A stretch of DNA of 58,500 nucleotides, taken from Symbiodinium natans (lineage: Eukaryota; Sar; Dinophyceae; Suessiales; Symbiodiniaceae). Below are positions 1 through 12,700 of the stretch, one piece after another. A program made the position numbers and the translations under genes. The notes under the pieces were generated by a model that had not been told where the DNA came from, did not search any database, and saw nothing but the letters and a program-made list of their open reading frames with translations. The stretch spans positions 1-58,500 of the forward strand of contig CAJNDS010002115.1 of the NCBI GenBank assembly GCA_905221605.1, in the 5' to 3' direction. Position 1 is the first letter of the stretch. Each line of letters opens with the position of its first letter.

Positions 1-316
1 GTTTTGGGGCTTGCAGGTTTGGGGTGTGGAGTGCAACAATGCAGTTTACGGTTTGGGGCTTCGGGCTTATGAGAGCTTTCAGTTTTGGGATGTCGTGTTT
101 GGCGTGGGTTCCAGGCGGTGATTGCATGTTTGCAATGGGGGCAAAGGATGTGCAGGGGTTTGATCAACGTTGCATTGAAGACGCTGTCACAATTGTCGTG
201 ATGAAGCTGCAGTGGGAGATTGAGCACGGCACAGGTTCCGTAATGCCATCGGCTCGCCAGCGTAGGTTTGCTCGGCATAGTGTTGTGCTTTTCGCGCCAA
301 GTCGCGTCACGACGCG

Positions 317-770
317 ATGGGCGCCTGGGGACGATCGCGGCTATGGATGAGGTGCCTCTTTCAAAGGTGCCAGGTTGCCGGCATTGCCCACGTACCTGCT
401 TTAGCCCGGCCAGCCCTCGAAAGATGGGACGTCCGACCGCTTGCCGCGGTGTTGACGCTAGCGCTGACGGCAGAGCAGGCGCGGCGTGCGCAGGGCAAGG
501 TAGGCTGTGCCTCCACCCAGCGCATCAGCCTCGGCCAAGTCACAGAGTTCGAGGAGGCCAGTATGCGGGAGGTGAAGATGGAGGGAGGTGGAGCCGTGTT
601 GGTTCACCGACATCAGGGCGAGTTTTTCGTGACCTCGCCGGCCTGCGCCCATTACGGGGCCCCGCTCAGGAAGGGCATCAGCTCTGCCGGAGGTCGTGGT
701 GGGCCGCCCACCGTCACCTGCCCACTGCATGATGCCACCTTCGACCTGAGAACTGGTCAGGTTGTCAGAG
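317..770 (+). CDS. AIFM3-like: Exon 1: Rieske [2Fe-2S] domain
   Basis: The open frame carries both halves of a Rieske cluster-binding site: CAHYGAPL (Cys 110 and His 112 from ATG 317) and CPLHDATFDL (Cys 135, His 138), followed by the usual TG turn. All four ligands are present. The domain itself starts near nt 521, just after a possible acceptor (CCACCCAG), so the first 68 codons may be leader or untranslated sequence. The exon ends in phase 1 at ...GTCAGAG before GCCGGG, a GC donor. Confidence 0.8.
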
Positions 771-3700
771 GCCGGGGGTTTTTGCCCAGCAAGGTCGTGT
801 TCGACTATCGGAGAAATTATTGAAGCTTGAGGCCCCTTCTGCTTAGGGACTTCTTCCCTTGCATGTATACGAGAACCTGTATGTCCACAACCATGAAACT
901 GTAGCCCTTGCGCAATTTTTTTGGCACTGACTGGGGGGTCCCATTGGAAAACGCGTCTTGTGTTTGCGGGTCGCCTCAGACAAAGATCCTCAGTAGAAAA
1001 ACCGTAGTAACAACCGCTTTATAGGACTTGACAAAGCCGGAGAGCCCAGTACAAATTTCAGTAGAGGTCCCTTTTGGGTACCAACCAGCTGGATACAGCT
1101 GGCACTTGCAAACACGCTGTACCACTGACCTGGGTTGAAAGGCTTTGGTGCTGTCTTGTGCGTCCTCGTGCGAACCTTCGGAGGACCCAGTGTGGATGGC
1201 ATCGCAGTCTACAAGTCTGAGGTGAAGAACGGTGTCCTGTACGCAGACATCCCGCCCGAGCTGGTTGCTGGAACCGGCAAGCACCCAAAGGCACATGAAC
1301 TAGCCCTGATGTTTACCAGGGTTTCGAAATGTTGTGAGAGTACGGTTGTGGCATAATTACCGCGTAGTGGCGTCTCCCAACCTGCAGGGTTTCTCGCAGG
1401 AAGCCTCCTGAGGCTGCACGCGCACCTAGAGGTTCACGTGTAATTCTTCAAGCAAGTTTGTAAGTAATTAGGGTAAGTGTATGTCCAACCATATCTGTGG
1501 CAGCCTTAACCATACCTGTAGCTGCTCCTGAATCTTGCAGATGTTCTAGCTCCGTGCATAGTTCGCGGTATTCTCTTGCCTTGTGCTGGGCTGAGTGCCA
1601 GCATGGAAGCAAACGTGAGCTACGGGCGATCTCGCGCTGTGGAACCCGAGCTTGCATTGCGGAACACGCGACTTGCAAAGCAGGCGCTGGCGAACGTTGA
1701 GCCGCGCTGATTTGGAGCTTGTGCAGACGTTCGCAAAGAGCAACGAGAATGCTGCCCCAGATGTGGGTTGAGCTGAACATTTAGGAACAATTTACGCCAT
1801 GTGACGAAGTGATGGCCGCACCATATCCACAGTCTGGAAGTGTAGGCGAAACGGGCGGCACCATGTGCTGACAGCGTGGGCAGCTTCGGAAACGACCCCA
1901 CGTCGGAAGCAAGGGCAGTTTTTTGAGATTCGTGCGAGCTCACATGACAGAGTGGCAACCCACCGCACACGATGCCGCGTTGAGTTCCCGCAGCGGCTCG
2001 ATGCAGCCGATTACTTTTTGCTTACAAACCCTTTTGCTTGCTTGCAGTGAAGATCGTACGCTTGCATGGCGGTTCTCATTGAATTGAGCAGCCAACGTGC
2101 TGCGGATGGAATGTTGGCATGCCTGTTTGGCCTGGAAGCCTTCCTTGATGACTCACACGCGCACGCGTCTCCCCCCCGCCCGGGACGCAAGCCCTGGCGA
2201 CTGGCCCGCGCCTGGCAGTTCCACCACTCATCACGTACTCGTACCACTACCTGCCACGCACGTGGTCCAGGCCACGGTTGTGGGAGACGGCTGGAAGCGT
2301 GACCCGTGGCGCGACCACGCTCTCGTTTGCACCCGCAGCGGTCTTTTGGCTGGGCCGGCGAATTTTGTCGCGATGCGGTCGGAACAGACGGCCACGTTGT
2401 GCCACAGCAGTGGCTGGCACACGCCTTGGCCCCAGGCGTGTCGCTGGCCGATCGCCGATCGCCGGCGCTGTGCCTAGCCAGGGATTGGCCTCGACATGGC
2501 CATCACGTTCGCCACACTTCGCCGCACCTCACGTCTGCCCCTGGTAACAGTCAGGTCTCGCTTCACGTCGAAGATGGCCTTGTATTACGAAGCTTCTGGG
2601 AGCCTCTCGGCGCTATAAGTAAGTACTAGTGCTGTGGTAACCGCCCACAAGCATCCACAAGCCGAGGTGGTGCAGTTGTCGCGGATGGTGCGTGAAAAAA
2701 CACGCTGTCAATTGACCGAACAAAAAGATGACAACATTTCCGCTGCAAGAACCTTTATTTCATCACCCTCTTCCACTCCGATTGTCCGACCACAGGGAAC
2801 CGAGGCAGCCAGCTCCCTCAAGGTCAGACGCTGCCAGGAATCAAGGCTTGCACGAAGAGTTGAGTTTAATGAAAAAGTAATGAAAACAGATGAAAACGGT
2901 TTCGGGTTTAGGTCCAGATTTGCAACTTTCACTTCAGCACCGAAGTGGAAAAAATGAAGCCTTGTGGCTGCATGCTTCGACATGCGCCCAATTGCTATCA
3001 TTCCTTTCGGCTTTGCGCCCCTCGCAGTCGCAGAAGATGAGACGTGCCTAAGGAAGTGAGTGCGTCGACGTAAGCGCGCGCGAGGCCCGGCTGCCTGGCG
3101 TCCAGGTGCCCCAAGGTGTCCGCCCATGCTTCCCATGTGCTGCCGGCGCTGTGCGAATGGCGGGTTGCAGGCCAAAACCTCCGAGAGCCGCGGGCAAGTT
3201 GGCGACAACATGCGTGGGACGCGAGAAGGCATGTCGCGGCCATCCGCCTCCCCCAGGCAAGCCCACAAGGTTGCACACAGCGCCCGGTCACGTGCCCCTG
3301 CGTACGGACGGATGACTTCGGGCGGGAGATTGCGCAATTCATGTTTTGCACCCGTGCTGGGGCACATGAGCAGAAGGTAGCAACAGGAGCCATGCACACT
3401 GGAGGTTAAGGATGAGCTTGACCGTTGCTGGCAATGGCTGAAATCTTCGAGATGAGCAGGCCAGCCATGTCTCCCAGCGTGAATCACGCGGAGCGCATGA
3501 AGAAACGCGCGAATCGATAGTCGAGGAACTCCTTGTCAGCTTGGGCCCAGACAACGATCATAGCCTTGGACGGCCAAGTCGCTGTAGTGAACCTCGGACA
3601 TATACGGGTGTGCCACGGGAACGTCGGGCCGGAAAGGGACCTGCCGGGTCTTACAAACCGTCATCAGCGCATCAAGAACGACATCACCCAACAACGATCG

Positions 3701-6700
3701 TCGCTTGGACTTTTATCGGTTCGCATCACCACCCCCTTAACCTAAAACACCGCGGGGGTGGTGACCTTTCTGCTGGAGGCCGCGGTGTTTTTCGGAGGGT
3801 TGGGCCCATTCCACGGCCAGGAGACACAGAAAAAACACCGTGGGGGGGCGAACCCGGGTTACCACCCCCGCGGTGTTTTTTTATAAGGCTTTCCGAGATC
3901 CCGTGAGTTTCTTCTTAATGCTTGACCCTTTATGTGGAGTGCCTACCCACAGAGACCTGGAGAATCCCTAAGTCCCCCCGGAGAAGCGGGATTCTCTGCG
4001 GGCGGATACTCCGCAAAACATCGCTTCTCTCGTGAGCGCTCCAGGGTTGCTTGTGGGATTCTCGGCAGGATTGACTCCAGGGGTACCCTGCGGAATTCTC
4101 TGCAAGATTTTTTGGGGTAGTCACTCTTCTGGGATTTGTTGTAGGACTCTTTGTGCGGGCGGGATTCTCTGCTCTGCTTGCTTTTTTGGGCGAGGGCGCT
4201 CCAGGCATACTCTGCAGGATTCGGCGGGCATTCCACTAAAATTCTCGGGAAGGCACTCCAGGGATCGGCGAGGTATTTAAAACAACCCCGTACAGCGGTT
4301 GGGGACTTTACTTCAGGGTTTGTGAAAGCCCAAAATGGTCAAAAATCACAAACATTTGGCATTTTGGTGGTTTCCAAGGCCGCCAAACTAGCGAAAAACC
4401 TTATGTTTTTGCCTTAATTCAGGGTTTGCGAGACTCAACATGGTCAAAATCCCTGAAATTGGCGATTTCGGCATTTTCCAAGGCCGCCAAATGAGGAAAA
4501 TCCCTGTGCTTTGGCCTTAATTCAAGGTTTGTGAAAGCCCAAAATGGTCAAAAATCACATAAGTTTTCCATTTTGGTGGTTTCCAAGGCAAAACTAGAGA
4601 CAATCCCTGTGTTTTGGCCAAGGTTTGTGAAGGCCCAAATAGTCAAAAATCACAAAAACTTGCCATTTTGATGGTTTGCAAGGTCTTGGCCTCTGGAAGA
4701 AGAGGAAAACTTATAGAAACATTACAATAGCCAAGCCCTAAGCCCTAAACCTAAACCTGACAAATCCCAGACCAACCCAAAACGAAAACCTTAGACAGTA
4801 ACCCTAAACCCTAAACCGTAAACCCGCCAAACGCCCCAAACCCAAATCTGAAACCGTAAAGCCTCTGCCTTAAAACCAAAAACAAATCTAGCCTCTTTTC
4901 AGGGAGTGCATATACATTTTTAGGTCCAAACTTGGGCTCCAACTCAGGCACCGAGCGCCCGGCAAAACTTAATCTTGCCTTTTGTAGGGACTTATAGACC
5001 CAAAAGGTTTAAAGTTTACCCTACTGGACTGCTCAGCCAAAACGGGGGCATGCTGGGCCCCCTTGGGGTCTGGACAAAAGTCTTTTGGAGGGGTTTTAGG
5101 TATAGGGTTTGGGGTTAAAGCTTCGGGCTTAGGGTTCGACAGCCCGAATCGCACGGGGACCCGGGTAGCGCAGTGGGTGGATATACATTTCTCTGTACAC
5201 CGTACACCGCACGGCAGAGGCACCACCATGATAGGTGTCAGGGTTTAAGGCATGTCCTGGTTTCAACTGCAGTGTTTAGGCCTTAGGGCTTAGGACGCGA
5301 GTGTGTATGTGTGTGTGTGTGTGTGTGTGTGTTGTCCCTTTTGTTTTGACCTTTGTCTTCGGAAAGAGAGAAAGAAGGAAACCAAAGTAGGGAACCAAGA
5401 GAGGCGCTAAACCCCAAACCCCCTAAACCCTAGTGGACCTAAGCCCTAAACCCAGAAAGAGCAAAGGAAGCAAACCTGGCTCCTTTTCAGAAAGAGTGGG
5501 CAAATATAATTTGCATGTCGGATATAAAAGCCAAATCACGCGGGTTGGAGCACGTGACGGCAGCCCGAGATAGAACGAGAAATTTAGGCTTTTAGGGCCG
5601 TTTAGTGCCGCTCTTCGTTCCTTACTTGGTTTCCTTTTTTCTCTCTCCTTCCAGAGACAAAGATCAAGAACAAAAGGGACAAACACACGCATACTCGCGT
5701 CCTAGGCTCTAAGGCCTTAACCCTTCAGTTTAAACCAGGGAAAGCAAAACCTTAAACAAGCAGCAATCCTGAACCCGAAAACCTCCTAAAAGCCTTAAAC
5801 TTTGGTCCAGATCCCAAGGGAGGCACCCACAAGGCCGCACTTTTGGCTGAGCAGCCCAGTAGGGTTAACTTTAAACTTTTTGGGTCTATAAGTCCCCTAC
5901 AATAGGAAAGTTTAAGTTTTGCTGGGTGCTCGGTGCCTGAGTCTAAGCCCAAGTTTGGACCTGAAGCCCGGAGCTGGGTCTGCCAGCATTCCACAGAGGC
6001 AGAAAGAAACTCTCTCTGGGCAAACGGGGCACTCGCAGGATTGTAGCGGTTGAAGCCTTTGTTTGGGGTTTGGAAGCTAGAAGGCGTGGGTGCGTGCGTT
6101 GATTGTTGGATTATCCCGAGTCTTGCGATTGCTACGTCGTGAAATGACCTTGGCCAGGTATTGTTTTTGGAAGTCTGCAAGGTGAGGGCTGCAATTGTTT
6201 GTCTGTTTCATATCCTGGCGGCCAGTTTTGGGAGTGGAAGAGAACTACATTTCAGATGCATCCTGATTAGCAAGTGAAGATCCTGTGCCTCGTCTCCTTT
6301 GCACCCGTTTTCTGGGCAGTGTAAGATCAGTATCCAGAATAGTGGCGCAAAGAACACGTTAAGTGGAGCCCCGAGATATACATCAAGCCCTGTTTGTTGA
6401 AAAGTTTGAAGCGAGGGGTCCAGTACTCGTTGCCTGGGCAGTCGGTTTTGGCACAGGGCAGGATAGCGGAGTCCAGAATACTTGCAAAAAATGAGTTTAA
6501 GCGGAACCCCGACATACACCTTAAGCCCAGTTTTTTGATGGGTTAGAAATCCCAAACGTGGTTTTTTTAATGTTTTTCGGCTTCGGTTTTGGGCGAGGTG
6601 CGGGTGCGAAAACCAAGGAAAAACACCGAACCCCCCAGGACCCCAATCGAAAAAAAACTGCGGGGGTCAGTCCCCCCCCCCCTCCGGTGTTTTTCTTAAG

Positions 6701-9700
6701 GGGTGGTGATTCGGTTCGCTAAATCCCAAGCAGATTCCACGCCGGCTTCTTGCAGCACACCCAGGCAGTGGGCCATTCCTTGCGTGCCCGTAAAACTTCG
6801 ACTGAGCTTGCGAAGATGGTCATGCCGTCGCGAGTTGCCGAAAAGCGGCAAGCGACGCCGAATCCGAACTCAGCTCAGCGAGAAACCTGGCGGCGGCATC
6901 TGGACGGCGGGCACACAGAACAGGCAGGGCGTCGGCCCAAGCGGCCCAGAACGCGGCGGGAGCAGTGCGCTCAGCGCACTGCAAGCCGAGTCCGCCAAGA
7001 TGCGCGGGCAACAGTTCGAGGCGGGCTGCGGCGACCTTCGGGGTCGGCGTCGGCCTTTGGCCCAGCAACATCCAGAAGCGCGAGCAGGGGGCGCGCATCT
7101 TGCGAGAACCAGCCATGCGCAGTGGGCAGCAGCTTTTCCGCTTGCACCGACGACCCACGAGTACGATCCTAACCCATTCGCGTCAGCGCAACTTAACCGC
7201 CTCTGCCAAGTCGGCGACGTGAGCACACGGTCAAGCTCTGGGCCCGGCTGCTGCCTCGGCGATGTGGGCCAATCTCGAAGCCGCTCCTGTTTTTTTATCG
7301 CGGGCTTTTGCTTTGATCGAATTGCGCATCCGCCATGATTTGAAGCATCTCATCGCTAAGGTATGCCCGGTGCATACCTGTCGCTGGTGGCAGATTTCTA
7401 CACATGCCAAACCGGTTCAGTCAATGGCATCCGCGTATTTAAACAAGGCGATGTCCACAGTCGTTCGTCTGTCAATGATCATGTCCACTGTGTGGCAGTC
7501 ATTTGCCAGATTACTCGCAACATGTTGGCGGTCTTGCAGCTGTGAGCGTGGTGCTGGATTGTTCGGCGGCCGATGTGCCTGGCTGTTTGTAGGACCGAAA
7601 ACGGTTGTTCGAGGACAGACTCTTCTTTTCCTCGGTCCGATGGGGTCGACCTTGCATCGCGGTCCTAGATGGGCGGGCGATGCCCTTTCCCTCTCCCATC
7701 GCGGCCGTTTGCGCTCGCGCCTGAAGAGCGGCCGGCTGACCCCCCGAGAATGCGCAAGGTAGGCCGGCTACCAATTCGCGCTACATGCAAGAGCCGGGAC
7801 GGATGCCTTGGCTGCACAATGCTGCACACATTCAAGCGGCCCTGGCGACACGACCCTCGATGGCCGCTGCGCGTACGACTGCATGTCGCGTGCAGCCTTC
7901 CTGGGGAAGCTGCGCCAGGTGGCCTAAGGTTGTTTTATGGCCACGCGGCAGCAACATCAAGCCATTGAAAAAACGGAGAGCGCCAGGCCAAGGCGTCCAG
8001 CTGCGGCGGCCCAAGAGGCGCCAGCGGCCGAACAGGACCTCAGGCTGCAGGCGTTGAGGAAGGGTGGGGGGCGGGGACGATGCCGTGTTGTGAAGCTTGT
8101 TGAGACGCGCTTGTGAGGCCTTGGCCCCGAGTGCGCAGCGGCGGCCTCGGAGGCGCCAGCGGCACACAAACACCCGAAGGCCAGGGGCCGAGCATGCTCT
8201 TGAGGCTGCAACGCCCTCGCCGCGGCAGCCCCGTGGTGGCGCCTGCGGCAAGGCACTGGAAGCCACGGCCAGCAGCAAAAACTTTAAAAAAAAGGGCAGA
8301 AGGATCCTCTGAGGGCCGCGCCGGGCGGTAGCTCGCTCAGCTCGTCGTTGCCGGTTAGCGTCGGGGTCCTCCGGAGCTGTGGATGCGCTACGCCGCTGCC
8401 CATCTCCCTTGCTGTGGGCGGCATCCACGCTTTCACGCAGGAGTTGCACCCATTGACCAGCGCACAACATGTTTTCCCTGCGTCGAAGCTCGGAGGCAGG
8501 AGGGGCGTTTGTCCGGGCGCTCTGAAGAGAAGCATGCGTGGCGCAAGGAGAACGAATGTCCATCCGTCGCGAGCTCGCACTCCCGCGTCACCATCGCGGA
8601 TCGCCTCGAGCACCACCCGCATCGCGATTCGGAGGATGCCAGGACACTGGCGTGGCGGCGACTGCAGCACGAATACGCGTTTTTCCACCTCCCATGCAAG
8701 GTGGTTATCCTCGTTTCTTTTTTTCTCCCTCGCACCTTTTTTTGGTTGTCAAGGCGGTCCCAGTGCAGCGCAACGGCGAGGCTCGCAAGCCTTCACGGGA
8801 GGCGACTGGCAATGGGGGGAGGGAAAGTCCGCGCAGCTGAAGGAAATGAGAGATGGCAGCGGCCCGGCAGGTGGCAGGGACGGCCCGCGCCCGGCACTGT
8901 GCAAGCAAGCGGACGAAGTTAGGGCCTCATTGCTCCAGCGCCCTCTGGCTTCAAGACGATCACGATGAGCCTGCAGCGGTGGGCGCGGCAAAACTCTGGG
9001 TAGGCGGGCTCCTTGGCCCGCCTGGCTGCCTGGAGGGCTGCACCAGCCGTTTGGCCCCTGACCCTGCGTGGGGCAGGGGAGAGACCAGGATGGTGTCGAC
9101 CAACCTGGGCACCCCCCCACAGAGGTTGCGCACCTTCACCTCTCAGGACGCCCCTGAGCCCCGCCCTCCGCCGGGCGTGCGGCTCCCTTGTTACCACCGC
9201 CGTGTACCTACACGTCGCCCGGATGGAGGCATAGACTTCCTGCCACTGCCCGACCGCGACATAGGCGTGGCTCTGCCCAGCATGTGGTGGATCCGAAAGC
9301 CTCTCCGACCTCCATGTGCCCGCCCACGCGGCCGACTGGCTCGACTGCCTGCCGCCCGCCGGCGTTGTTGCATCGCCGACCAACTCGTGGCTGTATGTTC
9401 CCCTACTGCATGCCGCCCTGGGGGCGCTCCCCGCGCGAGCCTTGGAGCTTTGGCGCGCCGAGCCTCGCGCGTCACTCTGGTGGGAAGATACGCGAGGAGC
9501 CCTTGCGGCCTCCCACCCCGTCCCCGTCGCCGTCCTCACCGACGCGCTCATCGCCTCTGCGTCTCATCGCCTCCTTGCGTCTCATCGCGGTGATGCCTTG
9601 CCCGCCCGGCTCCTCGCTGAGGCGGCCGCGTTGCCGTCTAGCACGCTCCTACACCTGGGATGGACGGTGCGCCTACTTGCTGAGCGCGATGGGTACATCG

Positions 9701-12700
9701 CTGCCGCTGCCCAGGAAGTTTGCCTGCAGTTGTTCGGGGGCCCAGCGCTCGCCGCTCAGCTCGACCGGGCGTCCGACACGTTCCGTCAACAGCCCCCGAA
9801 CACGCGTGGCCCAACGCGGCCGCCTGCCGCCGAACACGCTCCCGACCCGCCTGCCCCGGACGCCGCCTTCGCACATGCTCAGGCTGACCCCGCCGCCGAC
9901 CGGCCTGCCAGCGAGCCGGACCCTGCTGCCGCTGACGCTCCGCTCGCCGCTGCCGCATGCCGTGTTGCCGGCGCCGAGCGCGCGCGGGGGCGGGGGCGCC
10001 GTGGAGGACGCGGGCGAGGCCAACGGCCGCGTGAGCCTGGCGGCACGGCCGTCCCGCCTGAGCCGGAATGCGCACCTATCGGTGGCACACAGCGCGAGCG
10101 CGGGGTCGTCGCTGCCGAGGCCGGACTTCGCGCAGGCCTCGCCTCGCTTGACGACGTCTCCTTGGAAGAGACCTGTCGCGTGCGCGTGTTGACGCTGCAG
10201 GCTGCGCCCCAACGCCTGCGCGGCGCATTGCGGACTGCGCTGCGAACTGGCCTGCCACGGCCGGGGGTTCGCCGCTGGAGCGCGTGCGGGGCTGGAAGCT
10301 TTTCATGCTTGCGCCCCGCATGCTGCTGTACCGTGCGCCTGGAATCGGCCGTGTGCCGCCTGCCAAGCTTGACCGACGCAGCGAGCTTTTCCAGGCTGGC
10401 CATTGGCTGGAACTACTTGGTTAGGCCACAGCAGCCGTTAGTTCCAGCGGCAGGGGCGCCGCGCGGACCACCACTGACGAGGCACGTGCGCACCGGGCTG
10501 AGTCTCTCGTCCAACGTGGCGAGTTGTCCGCGGCAAGCCCGCGCACTCACCGCCGAGCCTCTCGCGGAGGGGTCCCCGGCCACCCTGGCCGAGCTCACAG
10601 ACCCCGACCGCCCTCCCGAGGCATACGGCCCGCATGATGCTGATGTTCTGGGATTTCAGCCCGACCAGCCGTGCGCTTTCCCGCAACAGGCTTTCGTCGC
10701 CTGTCTCCAGTCCGGGCGCCATGGTTCTGCGGCCGGGCCGGGCGGCGCCACCAATGAGCATCTCCGCATCATGCTTGATCATGAGGAGGACAGCCGCCTT
10801 CTTCACAATGCAGCCGAGCTGCGTGCTCGTGCGCAGGTGCCGGACGACGTCCTTGCTGCCGTGCGCGTCGGCAGAGTCGTCGCGTTGCAAAAGCCGAATG
10901 GCCGCGTCCGGGCCCTAGTTGTTGGGGACGTTTTGCGCCGCCTGGTCGGGAGGGTTCTGGCGCAACAGTTCGGCCCCCAATTCCAAGAGGCCTGCCTGCC
11001 CTTCCAGATCGGCCTTAGCACGTCTGCTGGGACTGAAGCCGTCGTCTGCCTCCTCCCGCGCAGCAACTGAGGCCAGTCCACGGGCAACAATCCTTTCGGT
11101 TGATGCTGTTGGGGCATTCGACCACGTCTCCCATCGAGCCATGCTGCGGGGGCTGCTTGAGCGCCCGGCGCTGCGGCCTTTGTTGCCTTACGCGCCTCAA
11201 TTCTACGCCGAGAGCAGTTCCTACACTTGGTATGACGATGCCGGGCACGGGCATCGCATCCAGCAAGGCGAAGGCGGCGAGCAGGCGACCCTCTGATGCC
11301 AGCGCTCAGCGCCCTCGCGCAGCACCCTGCGCTCGCCGAGCTCCAAGGCCAGCTTCTCCCGAGTGAGGCCGTTTTCGCCTTCCTAGACGACATCTACGTC
11401 GTCGCTGAACCTGAGCGTGTTCGGCCTTTGCTGGATGCACTGTCCGCTGCCCTGTGGGAACATGCGCGGGTCAGATTGCATGCAGGCAAGACCCGCATAT
11501 GGAATGCGGCCGGTGAAGAGCTCCCGTCCATAGCCGACCTGGCCGCCGCTGGTTCCTCGGACCCCGCGTGGGTCGGCGACTGGTCGCTCCCGCCCGACCA
11601 GCAAGGCCTCACCGTGCTGGGCGCGCCGTTGGGTCATGACGCGTACGTCCATGCACAGCTACGCCTCAAACGTGCAGAGCATGACCGACTCCTCGGCCGC
11701 ATCCCGCAGTTGTCCAGTTTGCAGGCAGCGTGGCTCCTGCTCCTGTTCCGCGCTGCGCCACGGGCCAACCACCTTCTCTGGGTCCTCCCCCCTCACCAGA
11801 GCGAGGCGTATGCGCGGGACCACGACGCGGCAGTCGCCCAGTGCCTGACCCGCCTCTTGCAGCTGGAGGCCGCGCCCCTGCCTGATCCCAGCCTGCGCAC
11901 GGCGCAGCTGGCCTTGCGGTTTGGGGGGCTTGGTCTGCGCTCCACCGTTGCTGCCCGCCAAGCTGCCCATTGGGCCTTCTGGTGTGACACACTGCCCGTT
12001 ATCCAAGCCCGAGCGCCGGTAGCTGCAGACCGGCTGCTCCAGGCCTTGCACGGCCATGTGCCTTTGCCCGCAGCGGCCGCTGCGAATCAGGCACGCGATG
12101 CCCTTCGCGCCACCGGCTACGATGCGCCGGCGCGGGCTTCCCTGCTTGACGCCTCAGACGCGCCGCCAGCGCGCGGCTGCGCTTTCGAGCCAGGTGATGC
12201 CCTGCGGGGATGGCAGCGCCAAGCTGCCAGAGCGTGCGACGAGCGCGCGTGCGAGACGCATCTTTCTGACCTCACCCTTGTACTATCTCCCGAATGCAAT
12301 GCTGCTTTGTGCAGAGAACCAGCGACGTTTCGAGCTGAACCTTAAAACGTTGTGAAGCCATGCGAAGCCCGAAGCCCCAACCGCGAAACGGCCAATGCAC
12401 ACCGCAGTGTGACAGCCAGCCGATGATGGGGCTAAAGGGCGTTAGAGCGCATGTGTGCGACATGCGATCCCTTCATGGGCCTTGTGCGCTTGCCCCCTAC
12501 CCTTAGCCGAACGATGCACACGATCGTCACCAGTCGGGACAAGCGCAAGGGGCTCCAGCTTGGTTACGTGAACTTGAAGTGGCTGGTGCAACTAGGCATA
12601 GAGAAGGAATGCTTCAGAGGCAAATAGCCCAGTTGATAGTTCAGTGAGCGCAGAATGAAACATGCGAAGCTGCGAGGCGGCTGCCTTGCTAAGTCAGGGA

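Larger units (their letters stand above)
3725..6710. mobile_element. Non-autonomous TIR DNA transposon with 9-bp TSD
   Basis: The left end starts ATCACCACCCCCTTAA and the right end finishes TTAAGGGGTGGTGAT. The inverted match extends about 28 bp to AAAACACCG with a few differences. TCGGTTCGC flanks both ends exactly (3716-3724 and 6711-6719). The interior holds subterminal copies of the CGCGGTGTTTTT block, two tandem-repeat arrays and a hairpin of about 1 kb, and no open frame resembling a transposase. A 9-bp duplication is usual for Mutator-like elements; that class assignment is inference. Confidence 0.8.

Noticed and set aside
500-520. A 21-bp intron between GGGCAAG|GTAGGC and CACCCAG in exon 1
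   Set aside because: It is too short to be a likely intron, and the frame is open through it without change of phase.
3725-6710. A transposase gene inside the TIR element
   Set aside because: The longest frames are low-complexity or lie in the inverted repeat and tandem repeats; no catalytic motif was seen on either strand.
7832-8563. A 243-codon minus-strand open frame as one gene
   Set aside because: Only its first third matches the retroelement linker; the rest runs through GC-rich duplicated sequence and an A/T run.
9316-11070. 584-codon open frame taken as one intact protein
   Set aside because: Conserved segments (for example the WKLFMLAPRMLLYRAP stretch at 10290) lie in another frame, so part of the long frame is a shadow in GC-rich DNA.
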